A stretch of DNA of 16,361 nucleotides from Saksenaea vasiformis B4078. Lineage: Eukaryota > Mucoromycota > Mucoromycetes > Mucorales > Saksenaeaceae. The stretch covers positions 1 through 16,361 of the forward strand of contig JNDT01002054.1 of the NCBI GenBank assembly GCA_000697055.1, written 5' to 3'. The position numbers and the translations under genes are program-made. The notes under the pieces were generated by a model. That model did not search any database. It saw only the letters and a list, made by a program, of their open reading frames with translations, and was not told where the DNA came from. Positions within the stretch are counted from its first letter, which is position 1; every line of letters starts with the position of its first letter. This document shows, piece by piece, positions 1 to 11,085 of this stretch.

Positions 1-70
1 AATGTTGTAAATTCGGTACGAATGGCATAGACAAATCAGGAATTTTAAGGAATATGATGATGACATGATT

Positions 71-360
71 TCGAAATGTGACAAGGCATTTGAGTTGCTG
101 CAACGAACTGTTTCGAAAAGCATCGAAATATGACGCAGTAGCTGCTCTGCAACTATATGTAACGGAATGTGTCCAAAAAAGTTGCAGTGCAACAACATGT
201 ATCGAAATGTGATAAAAGGTGTCGAAGCTGAATTTTTGTGGTGCCGAAGTGCAGCAACTTTACTGTTGCAATTCGGCATAAGGGCAAAATTGTGCCAGAA
301 TGAAATAAACTGCAACAATGTGTAACAAAAAGTACCGATTTACAGTCAAATGCAACAAAA
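71..360. repeat. Degenerate repeat-like patch (CGAAATGTGA and GCAAC motifs)
   Basis: Variants of the decamer TCGAAATGTG recur at about 71, 123, 162 and 202, interleaved with GCAAC-containing segments near 100, 149, 188, 254, 311 and 350. Spacing is irregular, roughly 36-54 bases, so this is at best an old, diverged tandem array. Within it, GCCGAA (243-248) and GCAAC (254-258) can pair with GTTGC (265-269) and TTCGGC (272-277), forming an imperfect hairpin around a six-base loop. No open frame across it resembles a known protein. The repeat character is seen by eye only; chance resemblance is possible. Confidence 0.3.
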
Positions 361-3300
361 GCTGTCGGTCTTTTTCCCGTAGTGGCTCTGCAGCGGTGTA
401 AAATAGGTCTAAAGAAATAGCTATAGTTAAATTTTTTCTTCAGATAAGAAAAATACGTTCCTTTCAAGCCGTTATTGGATGCATGATCCTTGTGTAATGA
501 TCGCTGCATGAAACAAACAATCCTGAGCCACTTGGAAAGAGAAGTATATGATCTTGTGCAACATGAAAGAGAGTAAAGTAACTACTTTTTCAAGCTAGTG
601 TGGTCGATTATAGACATCAACAGGTTGCCAAGCCTGGCAGCATGCGTAAAGTGCTCTTTTTTGTGGCAGCGTCGCCATCAGAAACTGTGCTTTTCTTTTT
701 CAAATCTTTGCATACTCTGTATCAGAAAATTATTGCAGGAACTGCTGCACACTTACCGACAAAGCATGTAACTAATTAGTTGTTAATAGATGATGAAGGA
801 AAGAAAGAAAAAGAGAAGTGACGACGAAGAAAAGAAAATAAATTATCTAACGCGTCATAACTTTACTAAGGCTGATGCCGTCAACAGGACGCACATAAAT
901 CACAGATCTGCGCTCCTTGTCAGATAAGCTACATCAATAAAGCTCAAAATTAATGACGTATGTGGTGTGGATAACTGGTGCAAATAGCCGGACCCAACGA
1001 GTGCAATGTGCTGGTGACGTCGAAGATAGGTATAACAAGTTGGCAGCAAGCATGCAAATCTGTAGCAAACTATTGCTGCGCAAAAGTATGTATTGGTAGT
1101 ATTTGGGCAATTCAGACTACGAGAACCATAATAAAGGTCCTAGATGAAGCACAGCACGTTTCTTTTGACATGTAGTACCAGCGTGGCAATTTTAAACCGG
1201 TTTATGCGACGTTACCCGCTCGGGAGTTAGCAGCATCCTCAACTTCAGTAAAGAAATCGATTAAAAGAAATCACATCGAACCATTCGCATAAAACCTTAT
1301 GGAAATGGTAAGCGCAGTGAAGGCCATGTGTCCTCCTAACATGAAGAGTCGACATATGAAGAGCGTGACTCAAGATATTGCAGAGGGTGGCAATAGTCAA
1401 TTTTGCATCTACAAACAGTCCGTATGAAAGCGTATAATATGATTCTCGGTCATGTGCACCGATCAGGAGAGGCTATGCAAGCTCGAATGGCAATTCTAAA
1501 AAGGGAACTAAAATACCGCAACGAACACTTCTGGATAGATGCAGCTCTTACTATTGATGCTAACGTAAATTACCTGTATGCAATGTACTTTACAACCACG
1601 AATTTCTTAAATACTGCGGCTGTAGCCTAGCAGAGTTGGCTTTTGACAAATACCGGCATCACACGTGCTCCTTAGCACATGGATATGCTGCAAAGGTCAT
1701 GTTGTATTTTAACGTGAATGGCCAGGAATTTTGTTTATGGCTTCGGGAATCCCTGCGAATGTATATGCACGTCTTTTTATGGAAAGCCCTCCTAAAAGGA
1801 CCAGCGAGTAAGGGATTTCTCAACGAGTGTTTGTGCAGGTACTGATCGTGTGTCTTCGGAAAGATAGGAGTTGCGTGTCTGATCATCATCGTAATGACGT
1901 TTTATGACATCAAACGTGGTTGATACTCTGTATCAACTGCATGCGTCCGAAAAAGCATGAACCACCCCGCTTACTCCTATTTTTTCCACTCCAAAGAAAT
2001 ACGCTACCTACGTTCGACTTTGGCGCCTCATTTGTGCGACATAGATATTACTACCAAGCCCAAGACGGTGAGCTGCACCAAATGTATACGTTTCTCCTCA
2101 TATATCGACTTGTTTAGAATTAGGCTGATATTCGGTAGGTCTTCCTTTTTGAATTCCTGGTTTCTCTCCAAACGAGATTTGTTAAGCATTAATTATAACG
2201 TGGGTAGCCTTTTTGTACTATACTACTCGTTCGGTACGAAGAGGAGTGTGTCACAAGAATTTTATTACTCGGATTGGACTAGATGATATGCTTTAGCTGT
2301 ATCAATGACAGATAGTGGGTCTGTAAAACGAACCGAACCGATCGTGAAACGTAATACTCATCAAGGCATCCGTTCAAAATGAAGCAGATAGGGCACTACA
2401 TCCCTATCAAACTATACCCACGTTACACTCTGTTGAGGTCTGGGAGAAATACTAGAAAAGGAGATAAAGTTTTCGACCATACGATTCGCTATTCGAACGA
2501 GCTGTTATCTCAAGATTCTGAGCTAAAAACTAGTAAGATAAAGAACCTCTTTCACAAATCAAGTTGACGGTTATGCATGTACTGATCCTCTGCAGCATCG
2601 CTACAGCACGCGGTGCTTATTTCCGCGCTATCCCTAACACAGAAGAGTAACAAAGCACGAAGGATGGGAATTGTTTCGTCACTAAAGTAGCGCTGCTCCA
2701 AAATCCTTACACAAGTGCGTAATCAGACCCCCGAAAAAACGACATACCCACGAAGCTGTAAGTTCTACTTTAACAAGGGAAGATGGTCAGTAGTGATATC
2801 CGAGAAAAAATGGGGTTATTTTTTCTTTATGCGTTAGGTAGAGTATTGCGTGACAATAAAATGGCGTCAAAGGAACGGTCGAGGTGTATTGTTCTTTAGG
2901 GAAGTAGTACAACAAGCGGGGATCTTTTTCACACAGTGTGCTGTATGGCGGGGGAGTTGCCCACTGATCTATTACTGACTGCACGTGTCTGGTGCAAGTC
3001 TGTTTAAGTTGAAACCTCTTGTGAACTTCCAAGGATATGACGTTTGGTTAGTCTTAAAATACCATAACTTCTCAATCCATCCTATTCCACTTTTCCTATG
3101 GTGGACTTCATTGAACACTTGATCAGTGCTACTTTGTTTTCAGGCAAAGGTCTTATTAGGGTCAGTATGATTTCAGGAGGAATCTGGCTTTTGCGTGTTC
3201 CCACGACTGTCAGTGACCCACTTTTTTTTTTCAATAAGGATATCGGAGGGAGGGTAAAAAGGAAGGTTTCTCGATAAAAATGGTTCGTTGTCTTACATCG

Positions 3301-3805
3301 CACCAATCTTCGGTTATTTCCATATTGCTTTTACCAGGTCCCACTTCTTTTAGAGTTTTCTTATCGCAAGGTTTTAGATCCGGAACTTTTTGCTCCCAAA
3401 TGGTTGGTTAGCTGGGGATTAACATCTTTTATACAGATGATTACCACGGTGTTGGAGGGAATGTAGACCAATCAATTTATATATCAAAAGAGCATAGTTT
3501 CCATGTTTCATAACAAATCATAGCTTAAGTTTACATAGACGAAAAAAGTAGGGTTTATCGTTTTTATAAATATCGACTGAACACAAGAACTGCTCAGCTG
3601 TCTTAAATCCATGGCATGACAATTTACCTTCAGAAATCAGAAAAGCCCACGATAGGCTTTGAACAACAAAGGAAAAAATCTGGATCGGGGTGTGTGAAAA
3701 AAAAAAGAAAAAAAGATGGGTCATGTGAACCGCTACGACTCAATGATACTACCAAATAAGGCTACTTGAGTATCAAATATCCCTGTGCTGCATCAAAAAA
3801 AGTTC
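361..3805. other. Gene-poor region, no recognisable gene
   Basis: About 3.4 kb without a gene I can support. Open frames are short, the longest being about 109 codons on the plus strand at 1957-2286. None shows a recognisable domain, exon-like splicing to a neighbour, or a conserved-looking composition. Poly-T and poly-A tracts occur near 3221-3231 and 3699-3715. No tRNA, rRNA or clear transposon ends were seen. The last part must contain the upstream promoter region of the permease gene that starts at 3876. Confidence 0.5.
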
Positions 3806-3813
3806 TATAAAAG
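3806..3813 (+). promoter_or_regulatory. TATA box of the permease gene
   Basis: TATAAAAG lies 63-70 bases upstream of the ATG at 3876. Transcription starting about 30 bases downstream would begin near 3836-3842. That is after the in-frame upstream ATG at 3828, which argues that the ATG at 3876 is the real start. The assignment rests on motif and spacing only. Confidence 0.5.
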
Positions 3814-3875
3814 TCATAAAATATAAGATGCACCATCTGCTTCTTGTTTCGCCTTCTCTCCTGGCCTCTTTGATT

Positions 3876-6316
3876 ATGGCGATACATTCGGAAAAATACG
3901 AAACCGATCTTACCGAGGTTTCTACCCAAAAATATGAAAGAACTTCTGATGAACAAGCAAAACGCGAATCAGATAATGCATCTGCAAGTTACCTGGAAAG
4001 TCAACAACCTCAGCAATTAAAGAGATCGCTTAAAGCACGTCATTTGGCTGTAAGTAAATACCGTGGAGGAATACACCGCCCCATTCAGTAAAGATATATT
4101 AGATGATTTCATTGGGCGGTGTCATCGGTCAAGGTCTTTTCCTCTCTGCGGGCAGTAATCTGGCAAAGGCTGGTAAGTTTTTTCTTGTTATGCACTTGAT
4201 CCTGATCTAACTCAAACCATTTCTACAGGTCCTGCCGGTGCTCTTATTGCCTATGGAATCATTGGCTTCATTGTGTTCTGGGTTACTTTCTCTCTGGGAG
4301 AGATGGCCACCTATATCCCTGTGCGTGTCAGCTATCTCTATACTTTCCGGAAACTAATCTCCTTTTTTTATGATTAGGTCTCAGGCTCGTTCACTGTGTT
4401 TTGCCGTAGATTTGTTGACGATTCCTTTGGTGCCACAATCGGTTACAATTATTGGTTAGCCTCAATTTTATTGATATCGTACACAATCCAGCCGCTCACA
4501 CGGAAAAACAACCCAACTTCCTTTATTCTTTTATTTTTGTAGGGCATGTTGGGCTATTATCGTTTCCAGTGAATTGACAGGTATCTTATTCAGCTAAGGT
4601 TATTTCGATCCTTATATCTTTCATGACAGCTCTGCCACTGGTCATGCAGTTCTGGACTACAAAAGTACCAGACTGGGCCTGTAAGTGAACAGAAAAGAGA
4701 ACATCAAAATAGAAATTAATCGATCTATGATTGCTTTCAAAAAGGGTCTGGTATCTGGCTTCTCATCATCTTTGTCTTGAACATGTTCGGTGCTCGCAGC
4801 TATGGTGAGGCTGAGTATTGGTTCAGTCTTGTAAGCTATCGTACTTGTGTTCATCAAGTGACAACTTGTGTTCTGATTCGGATATTCTGCATAGATCAAG
4901 ATCCTGGCTGTACTCATTTTCATTATTGTCGGCTGTCTTACCTCTGGCGGTGTCTTAGGGTAATAACAAATTCTTTTCTATCCGTACAAATGCTCAGCTT
5001 TCCTTTTTTTTCTTTTAATTCAGCAACGAAACGTTTGGATTCAAATATTGGTCAGATCCTGGTGCCTTCAGCAACGGTGCTTTGGGCGTACTCAATGCCT
5101 TTGTTCTGGCTTCCTTCAGTATGCAGGGTACTGAGATCGTCGGTATAACTGCCGGTGAATGTGGCAACCCGCGCAAGGTAAACCGTGTTCTCACACCGTA
5201 GTGTCTCACCTTTTTCTTTTTTCTTTTCTTTTTTTACGCACATTCTATCAGCAAGTACCTCGGGCAATCAAAAATGTTTTTTGGCGTATCATTATCTTCT
5301 ATCTTGGATCAGGTAAAAAAGGAGCGAGGTGATCAATCAGATTACTCAGATGTTGTGTATCTTAGTCTTCGTCATGGGGATGGTTATTCCGTCAAACGAT
5401 CCTCGTAATCTTAGTGCTGGAAGCAAGACTGTGACTGTATCACCATTTACCCTTGTTTTTGAGAAAGCAAATTTAAGTAGTGCTTCTCATATCATGAACG
5501 CCGTCATCTTGATCACCGTATGTATCCTTATGGTTTTTTTCCTTGTTACATGAGTTATAGCAAACATTCATATTTCAGTAGGTCTTATCATGCGCCAATA
5601 GTGGATTATATGTAGCGAGCCGTATGCTGTGTGCGCTTGCAAAAGAAGGTATCGCATACCATAAACTAGGTGAGTTTGTCGCAACTGGGCTTCCTCTGTT
5701 TGTTTGTTTTTCTAATGTTTACTCCTAGCGTATATCTCGAAACGCGGTGTCCCTGTCTATGCTTTGATTGCCACAGCACTCGTCAGTTTAATCACATTTG
5801 CCACATCGTTTATTCCCGGAAAGGCCCTGTTCCTTGTTCTTACAGACTTGTCTGGTGTGGCCGGCTTCGTCACTTGGGGAGGCATCAGTCTGGCCCATTA
5901 TAGATTCCGCAAGGCTTTTCTTCGGCAAGGTCATACGCTGAAGGAGCTTCCTATCGTTGCACCACTTTATCCATTTGGTGATCTGTTTGGTATGGTTGCC
6001 TGCGTTGCCATTTCGCTCCTCTCAGGTTATTCTTACTTTGTTCCTCCGGTTGCTACAAGTCTGATTGGTAAGATAAGCTCTAACTTCCTTCCGTGTCGTT
6101 TGCTCATTTTTTATAGGGAGCTACCTTGGTTTAATTTTGTGTGTTATTGGGTTTATAATCACCAAACTGTGGACGAAATCCAAAATGATCCCTATTGATG
6201 AAATCGACGTTGATACGGGTCGATCAGATCTTACCTTTGAAGATGCAGAACAGGTGACGATAGAGGGTCCCTGGTACAAACGTATTTGGAAGAGAATGCT
6301 GATTATCTTCACCTAA
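3876..6316 (+). CDS. Amino-acid permease, YAT family of the APC superfamily (14 exons)
   Basis: Integral membrane protein expected to import amino acids by proton symport, probably at the plasma membrane. Exons: 3876-4049, 4103-4172, 4229-4320, 4378-4454, 4543-4580, 4630-4680, 4745-4830, 4895-4959, 5024-5177, 5252-5312, 5366-5517, 5582-5669, 5729-6067, 6117-6316. All junctions are GT...AG and keep one frame, giving 548 residues, normal for the family. Residues 1-58 are hydrophilic and cytosolic in character. A glycine-rich first membrane segment contains GGVIGQGLF (63-71). SLGEMATYIPVSGSF spans 103-117. QGTEIVGITAGE (252-263) followed by NPRK and VPRAIKNVFWR is the most typical YAT block. About 12 membrane segments are expected, with a hydrophilic tail ending in TAA. 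The substrate cannot be told from sequence. The start at 3876 is preferred over 3828 because of the TATA spacing. Nothing looks broken. Confidence 0.95.
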
Positions 6317-6371
6317 ACTTCCTTCCCTTCTTAAAATAACATTCCCGTTTGTAATATATCTGTACACAAAT

Positions 6372-6377
6372 AATAAA
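6372..6377 (+). terminator. Poly(A) signal of the permease gene
   Basis: A canonical AATAAA lies 56 bases after the permease stop codon, inside AT-rich sequence. Fungal 3'-end signals are loose, so this is a likely rather than certain site. Confidence 0.45.
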
Positions 6378-6899
6378 TTCCGAGGAATCCGTTTGCTTAC
6401 GTGCAAAAAGGTGTTGGTCGATAAGAAGTTGTAGAAGGTATGAAAATGGAGAAGAGGTCACTAGGTTGCACAGGTAGTTGGTCAAAGTGTCATCATGTTT
6501 GCCAGCAAATAGGTAGTCCCAAATAAGGAAGTGAGGGGTGCGGTTGAGATGGATTATCTTAAACCGATTATGCCGAAGAAGCCGTCTCTTTCTTCTTTTC
6601 TTTGAGAGCAAGGAGATTCGAGATGTATGCAAGTTATAGTTTTATCTTCCCCAGGTTCAAAACTAGTTTTTATGGATTCTTCTGTTTTGGCAACAATAAG
6701 AATATGGAAAAAAAGGAGAAAGCATGCAAAATTCCATTAGGCAACGTGTACCACCACGTGGAACCAATGTTGTGCATCTATTTCTTTCTAAATCGGATTG
6801 GATGCAAAAAATAGGATTCGGCACTAGACTAAATACGTACAAAACAAAAAAGAAGAGGCTTTTTTTTTCTTAGCTTTCGGCAAATAACCGCCATTCTGC
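6378..6899. other. Intergenic spacer between permease and small gene
   Basis: About 520 bases with no gene I can support. A 107-codon open frame runs antisense at 6309-6632 across the permease 3' end, but it has no recognisable domain and a composition like random AT-rich DNA. A poly-A run occurs at 6706-6713 and a T-run near 6861-6870. The 3' part should hold upstream promoter sequence for the gene at 7047. Confidence 0.5.
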
Positions 6900-6906
6900 T
6901 ATAAAA
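6900..6906 (+). promoter_or_regulatory. TATA box of the small gene at 7047
   Basis: TATAAAA lies 141-147 bases upstream of the ATG at 7047. Transcription about 30 bases downstream would give a leader of roughly 110 bases that includes the CA repeat. Motif and position only. Confidence 0.4.
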
Positions 6907-6970
6907 ACCGTCGCTCTATTTCCATATCCCTTTTTCTTTCCTTCCTTATCTCCTATTCTTTTCCTGTCAA

Positions 6971-7043
6971 TATACAAACACACACACACACACACACATA
7001 CACACACACATACACTCACATATATACACAAACATATACAAAC
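6971..7043 (+). repeat. CA microsatellite in the 5' leader
   Basis: A pure (CA)10 run at 6979-6998, a TA interruption, a second (CA)5 at 7001-7010, then imperfect CA/TATACA sequence up to the ATG at 7047. The tract is long enough to vary in length between strains. If the TATA box at 6900 is used, it lies in the transcribed 5' untranslated leader. Confidence 0.9.
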
Positions 7044-7046
7044 ATA

Positions 7047-7286
7047 ATGTCCGACTTTGAATCTTTCGCTTGTCCTTACGAATACTCTATTCAAGATGGT
7101 GACCATGTTCTAGAATCCGCAGTCCATTATCTGTCCGCTGCCTGTATCGCTGAATGGCTTCAGCGTAGTCCAAGTGCAAAAGCAACCCTGACTCTGGACG
7201 GTGACACTATCAATCTGCCAGTCTACGCTCTTCGACGACGTAATGCCGTGGTAGCTGAGTTACCTGACGCTCCCATCTTGGCCTGA
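7047..7286 (+). CDS. Small single-exon protein of unknown function (79 aa)
   Basis: An uninterrupted frame of 79 residues starts MSDFESFACPYEY and ends with TGA. I do not recognise a family. What supports it as a real gene: a TATA box at 6900, an A-rich start context (ACATAATG), a balanced amino-acid composition with codon choice like the permease exons, and an AATAAA about 145 bases after the stop. The protein is small and acidic, with no obvious signal peptide or membrane segment. The middle (about residues 25-42) could form an amphipathic helix including AACIAEWLQRS. A short beta-like stretch (about 46-57, TLTLDGDTINLP) follows, then an arginine triplet (63-65). It appears to stand alone. 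A further spliced exon cannot be excluded. Confidence 0.65.
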   Translation: MSDFESFACPYEYSIQDGDHVLESAVHYLSAACIAEWLQRSPSAKATLTLDGDTINLPVYALRRRNAVVAELPDAPILA

Positions 7287-7431
7287 TTTCATTTAATTTG
7301 CATATATCTCATAAACACAAAATACCCCCACACTTGTATATTTCAAATCCCCTTGCCCAGCCCCCCTCCTCATTAGAACTGGGCGATAACATAGATTTCC
7401 TTTCTACTAGACAATCAATCAACCCACCTTC

Positions 7432-7437
7432 AATAAA
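7432..7437 (+). terminator. Poly(A) signal of the small gene
   Basis: AATAAA lies about 145 bases after the stop at 7286, in AT-rich sequence. Plausible cleavage signal by motif and distance only. Confidence 0.35.
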
Positions 7438-7439
7438 AA

Positions 7440-9310
7440 GATTCGGCATTCATTTCATCGTAGTACCAATAAGCCATGTGATTACTTTTTTGTAACTGAC
7501 GTGATGTTGCACCGGTATTACTCTTTTGTTCTTTTAAAAAAACTCTATGCAAACTCTGACAAAGAAAGAAGCCATACGTCAGTGTATATGCAGTTTATTG
7601 CCAGCAGACATCAGTTCGTTGGCATGAACTGAACCCCTTGTCTTTTTTTCTTTTCTGGTCACGCTAGCCAACTCATTTAGGTGGGCTGTTCAAATTCAAA
7701 TAGATGTTACCAAAAGAGGCAATGCACCTCCTCTGTCGGCAACGTTTCGTTTCGTGCCGTTCCCAAGACAAAGATCTTTGTTCCCCTAAATCTAACTCCG
7801 CCGCATGTGATGTGATTCGTGGAATGTATTGAATTTCTGTACAACCAAATCCAAACCACGGCTCAAGTCGGATCAAGATAGTTGGCCATGGTTCCTATAG
7901 CTGCTGTCTTCATCAGTTGCATCAGAAGAAGCGCGACACATAATCATAATTTAATAGTGAGTCCCGCTTTACAGAAAACGGCTGAGTGTGGATCTTTGGT
8001 GATGGTTGCCTAAAGGTCGGATATCCAGGTCAGCAATGTGAAAAATGAATTATAGCATCTGAGACTCTGAGAGTCAAAAAAAAGCATCAGGAACGTTTCT
8101 TGACTTAAGCGAGTTTGACTTCTCTGCTCGAAGCAGGATTCCTGATAACTCGTTATTATAGCCATGGTCTCGCTCTACTTGGCCTGCATTGTAACAACGG
8201 ACTTGGTCAAAATGAAGATAAACAATAGCACTCCTTCGCAGATCTCCGTCGGTTTCACGCACGTGAAAGACAACAATCCAATAAGCAGTGGTGGAAAGAA
8301 GGGAAAAAGGTGACTTGTTCAGGAGTGATATCGCTGGATATGAACGGGTTTCCGGACGAAAATTTGGTAGCATCGAGTGGAGACAAAAATATTGCCAGCG
8401 CAAGCAATACCCATCTTCAAGCCTGCCTCAATGTCTTGAGGTGGTGTTACATGTATACATAGATATGAAGCATCAACAAGCTGCAATCATACTGTTCTTC
8501 TGTCTAAACAAATTCGACTCAGATTGATTTCTTTTTCTGTCCAACGTAAACTGATAACACTAAGTTCGATGGTTAAACTTTGATCTTAATTCATCTAAAG
8601 ATTACTTGAAACGTACTTACATATATGAAATAGAACGGAAACGCGGGTTGTTAGAATTGTTGATACATCATTATCGCTCTAACGACTGCTCATAGAGCTC
8701 GACCTGTATCCTTCTGCCCGACGAGCTTTTAAAGTCGCGAACTTGTTTGGATCGTGTAACGTAGAAGTTCGATAGTTACAAGTCATGACACAAACTCTGC
8801 TGACTCAGACGAAAAGTTTAAGCCCTATCTGGTACCTCCATTGATTTTATGGCGCAAATACGAGATGTAAAAGCTCCTTAACAAAGTGTGGGACACGGCG
8901 TCTGTCCTTTGATGTCTAGACTCCTACTCTACGGGAGAAGTTATATTGGTGACATTTGAATTAAGCTTCTTTTCGGAGTAGGTAATGATGACTGTCTTAA
9001 AAATCAGAGATTGCACTTGAAAATAGCCAGTATGACGCCTACAAGTATATCTTACAGTGTTGGTATTTGAGTAGCTGTACAATCTTGACTGTGGTGAATT
9101 GTACGAAATGATCTGAAGAAGAAAAAAAAAAAAGAGCAAGAGAGCTCTCCGCTTGAAGGAGAGTGAAACGGGAAGAATCAACAATCATAGCCTTCAGGAA
9201 CGGATCCATGGCCAGAAAAAGGTGCATCATTGAAAACGCTGAGATAAATAGCTCGGCGGTAGGACATTTTTGAACGTTATTAACTTGCAAAGAACGTTTG
9301 TAGAAGTATG
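7440..9310. other. Gene-poor region, nothing recognisable
   Basis: Nearly 1.9 kb without a supportable gene. Frames are interrupted every few tens of codons on both strands. A pyrimidine tract ending in an intron-like acceptor is seen around 7640-7680 (TTTTTTTCTTTTCTGG...CATTTAG), but no open exon follows it. An antisense frame of about 109 codons at 8074-8403 shows no domain. A poly-A tract lies near 9122-9133. No RNA gene was seen. Confidence 0.45.
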
Positions 9311-11009
9311 CCAGGTCTAGCTTAATCGACGAGTCTTTGATGGTCGCAACCTGCGCCTCAACATCGACAAATCTGCCGTTTTCGCTGATGTCACCTTAGC
9401 CATGCTTCCGGCGCCGTAATACTACATTCCTAGGATCAGTTCTTCTATGACTAACAATAGAAGATTTTGCCGAATTTCCATATAATAGCCGAGGGTTATT
9501 GCTGTCTTGCGTTAAACGGTTTTTGGGTGGACGTCGGGATGCTTTGGATCGTTCGTTCTGGTGAGACACTATGTAGTGAAAAAGCTTGCCAAATAACCGT
9601 AGCAACCCTAGACATTCCCTTTCTGTACCGCTCTACACTTGCTGTATGTCGTAATAGGAAGAATATTTGCTCTTTTCTGGTCTATTCACATGTGGCTCAT
9701 CCTGTTTCGTTTTGTAAATTCGGCCTTGGCATTTCCGGCACAGTAACGGCATGCAAAGAGCAATCTAAGCCGTATGTCAGCCATCTACTAGACAACCGAT
9801 TCTTATTTCATATATTCCTAGCACAGACAATCATAGAGATATGCCATCCGCTATTCGTTTATGGTTTTGAGATACGGGCCACAGCGACTACAAAGGACTC
9901 GAGGTGCGTTGTGTGGAATCCGTTGATAAGCTGTTTCATCTAGTAAGAGACAACAAGCATAAATAAGCTTGCTGAATACTAGTTGCGACACAACCGTAGC
10001 GTCATCAAATATCTAACTACTTTGTGCATCATTCACCCAACGTGCTCGATGATTATCGAAACCATTCACTACGGGGTTTGCCTATTGTATGGCATTAGGG
10101 AGAACTAGGATATGAATGTCCTTTCTTCCTTCCTTACTGAAAAATGCAGCCTTGGGTGTCATTACTAACAAATCGCATGCAATTTGCAAGAAAGACGCCG
10201 AAACTCGTTTACAATGCTACGAGGTGGGAGAAGTCGCGGTCTTCCCACATGATTTTTGGAGCTTGTACGCTATCATCAGAAATAGATGCCGCTGCGACTT
10301 CCAAACCATTCGTATAGATTGTATAGTAATTTTCGATGGAATGTAATGTTGCTTCTTGGACAAGATGTACTGTATTAGATAACGGGCTAAGTTATCTGAA
10401 AAAAAAAGGAGTCGTTTGGAAAGTCAGGCCAATTCACACCTAAAACATTGGGATTGGCATGACTCTACTGCTTTCTTATGCAAGAGCATACTGCTTGTCT
10501 TCTGATAAGAAGGTCAAATGGAATACAGTCATCCTGTTCGGTAGCAAGACGCAGGTAGTGATTAATTCAGAGATCAACCTTCTGCTGAGCCATAATTCCG
10601 ATCTAAGTTGTACAGGATACGGCCGTATGGACCATCATTGTGAAGATAGTTCTTTCGGTCTCCTGGAAAAGAAGTCATCTCACAGATACACGATTTGAAT
10701 CAGGAGATAAACAACCGCCTACAAAGCAATTACCAGCATACCTTCTCATTTATAGCATTACACGTGCTCTGACACTCTACAAGTGATCGGTCACGCTCGG
10801 TACCTTCTTCGTAGGTTCTAACTATCATTCGCACTTCCTCTATATATGTCGGCATTCGCAACCACACCCAATATAATGCAATACTATAGTCTTGCGTTTG
10901 GTCTGAGAAATGGAAATTAGAGAATTCGGCATCCATCATGGATGAACATAGCCGCGATGAACCGATCGACTCATCCGAGCATCAGCTACGCCTCACTAGA
11001 TATCGAAAC
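9311..11009. other. Gene-poor region with unexplained open frames
   Basis: About 1.7 kb with no recognised protein. The longest frame in the gene-poor DNA runs on the plus strand up to 9943. From its first ATG (9539) it would encode about 134 residues, but it shows no domain and lacks splice or promoter support. Shorter plus-strand frames at 10116-10346 and 10459-10698 and a minus-strand frame at 10730-10939 are likewise unrecognised. The right end must include the 3' flank of the minus-strand MED19 gene. Confidence 0.4.
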
Positions 11010-11015
11010 TTTATT
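11010..11015 (-). terminator. Poly(A) signal of MED19
   Basis: TTTATT on the plus strand reads AATAAA on the minus strand, 71 bases beyond the MED19 stop codon (11088-11086). Motif and distance only. Confidence 0.4.
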
Positions 11016-11085
11016 CCGACAACAAATGACCAAATGCTTCATCAGAAGACATGGCAAAGAGTACGGAATAGCCGTCATGGTAGAC

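Noticed and set aside
1957..2567. Consecutive plus-strand frames that could be exons of one gene
   Set aside because: No recognisable domain and no convincing GT...AG pair joining them in phase; compositions are AT-driven.
3828..3875. Upstream in-frame ATG extending the permease by 16 residues (hydrophobic, signal-peptide-like)
   Set aside because: The TATA box at 3806-3813 would place the transcription start after this ATG, and the bases are pyrimidine-rich leader-like sequence. YAT permeases have no cleaved signal peptide.
6309..6632. 107-codon antisense frame over the permease 3' end
   Set aside because: No domain, lies partly over permease coding sequence and its 3' flank, and composition is what random AT-rich DNA gives.
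7684..7700. tRNA B-box-like GTTCAAATTC
   Set aside because: No matching T-stem, A box or cloverleaf can be drawn around it.
9300..9460. Possible reverse-transcriptase-like fragment (LRLNIDKSAVFADVT)
   Set aside because: Only a short stretch looks suggestive, no YxDD box or neighbouring RT motifs are present, and frames on both strands are interrupted.
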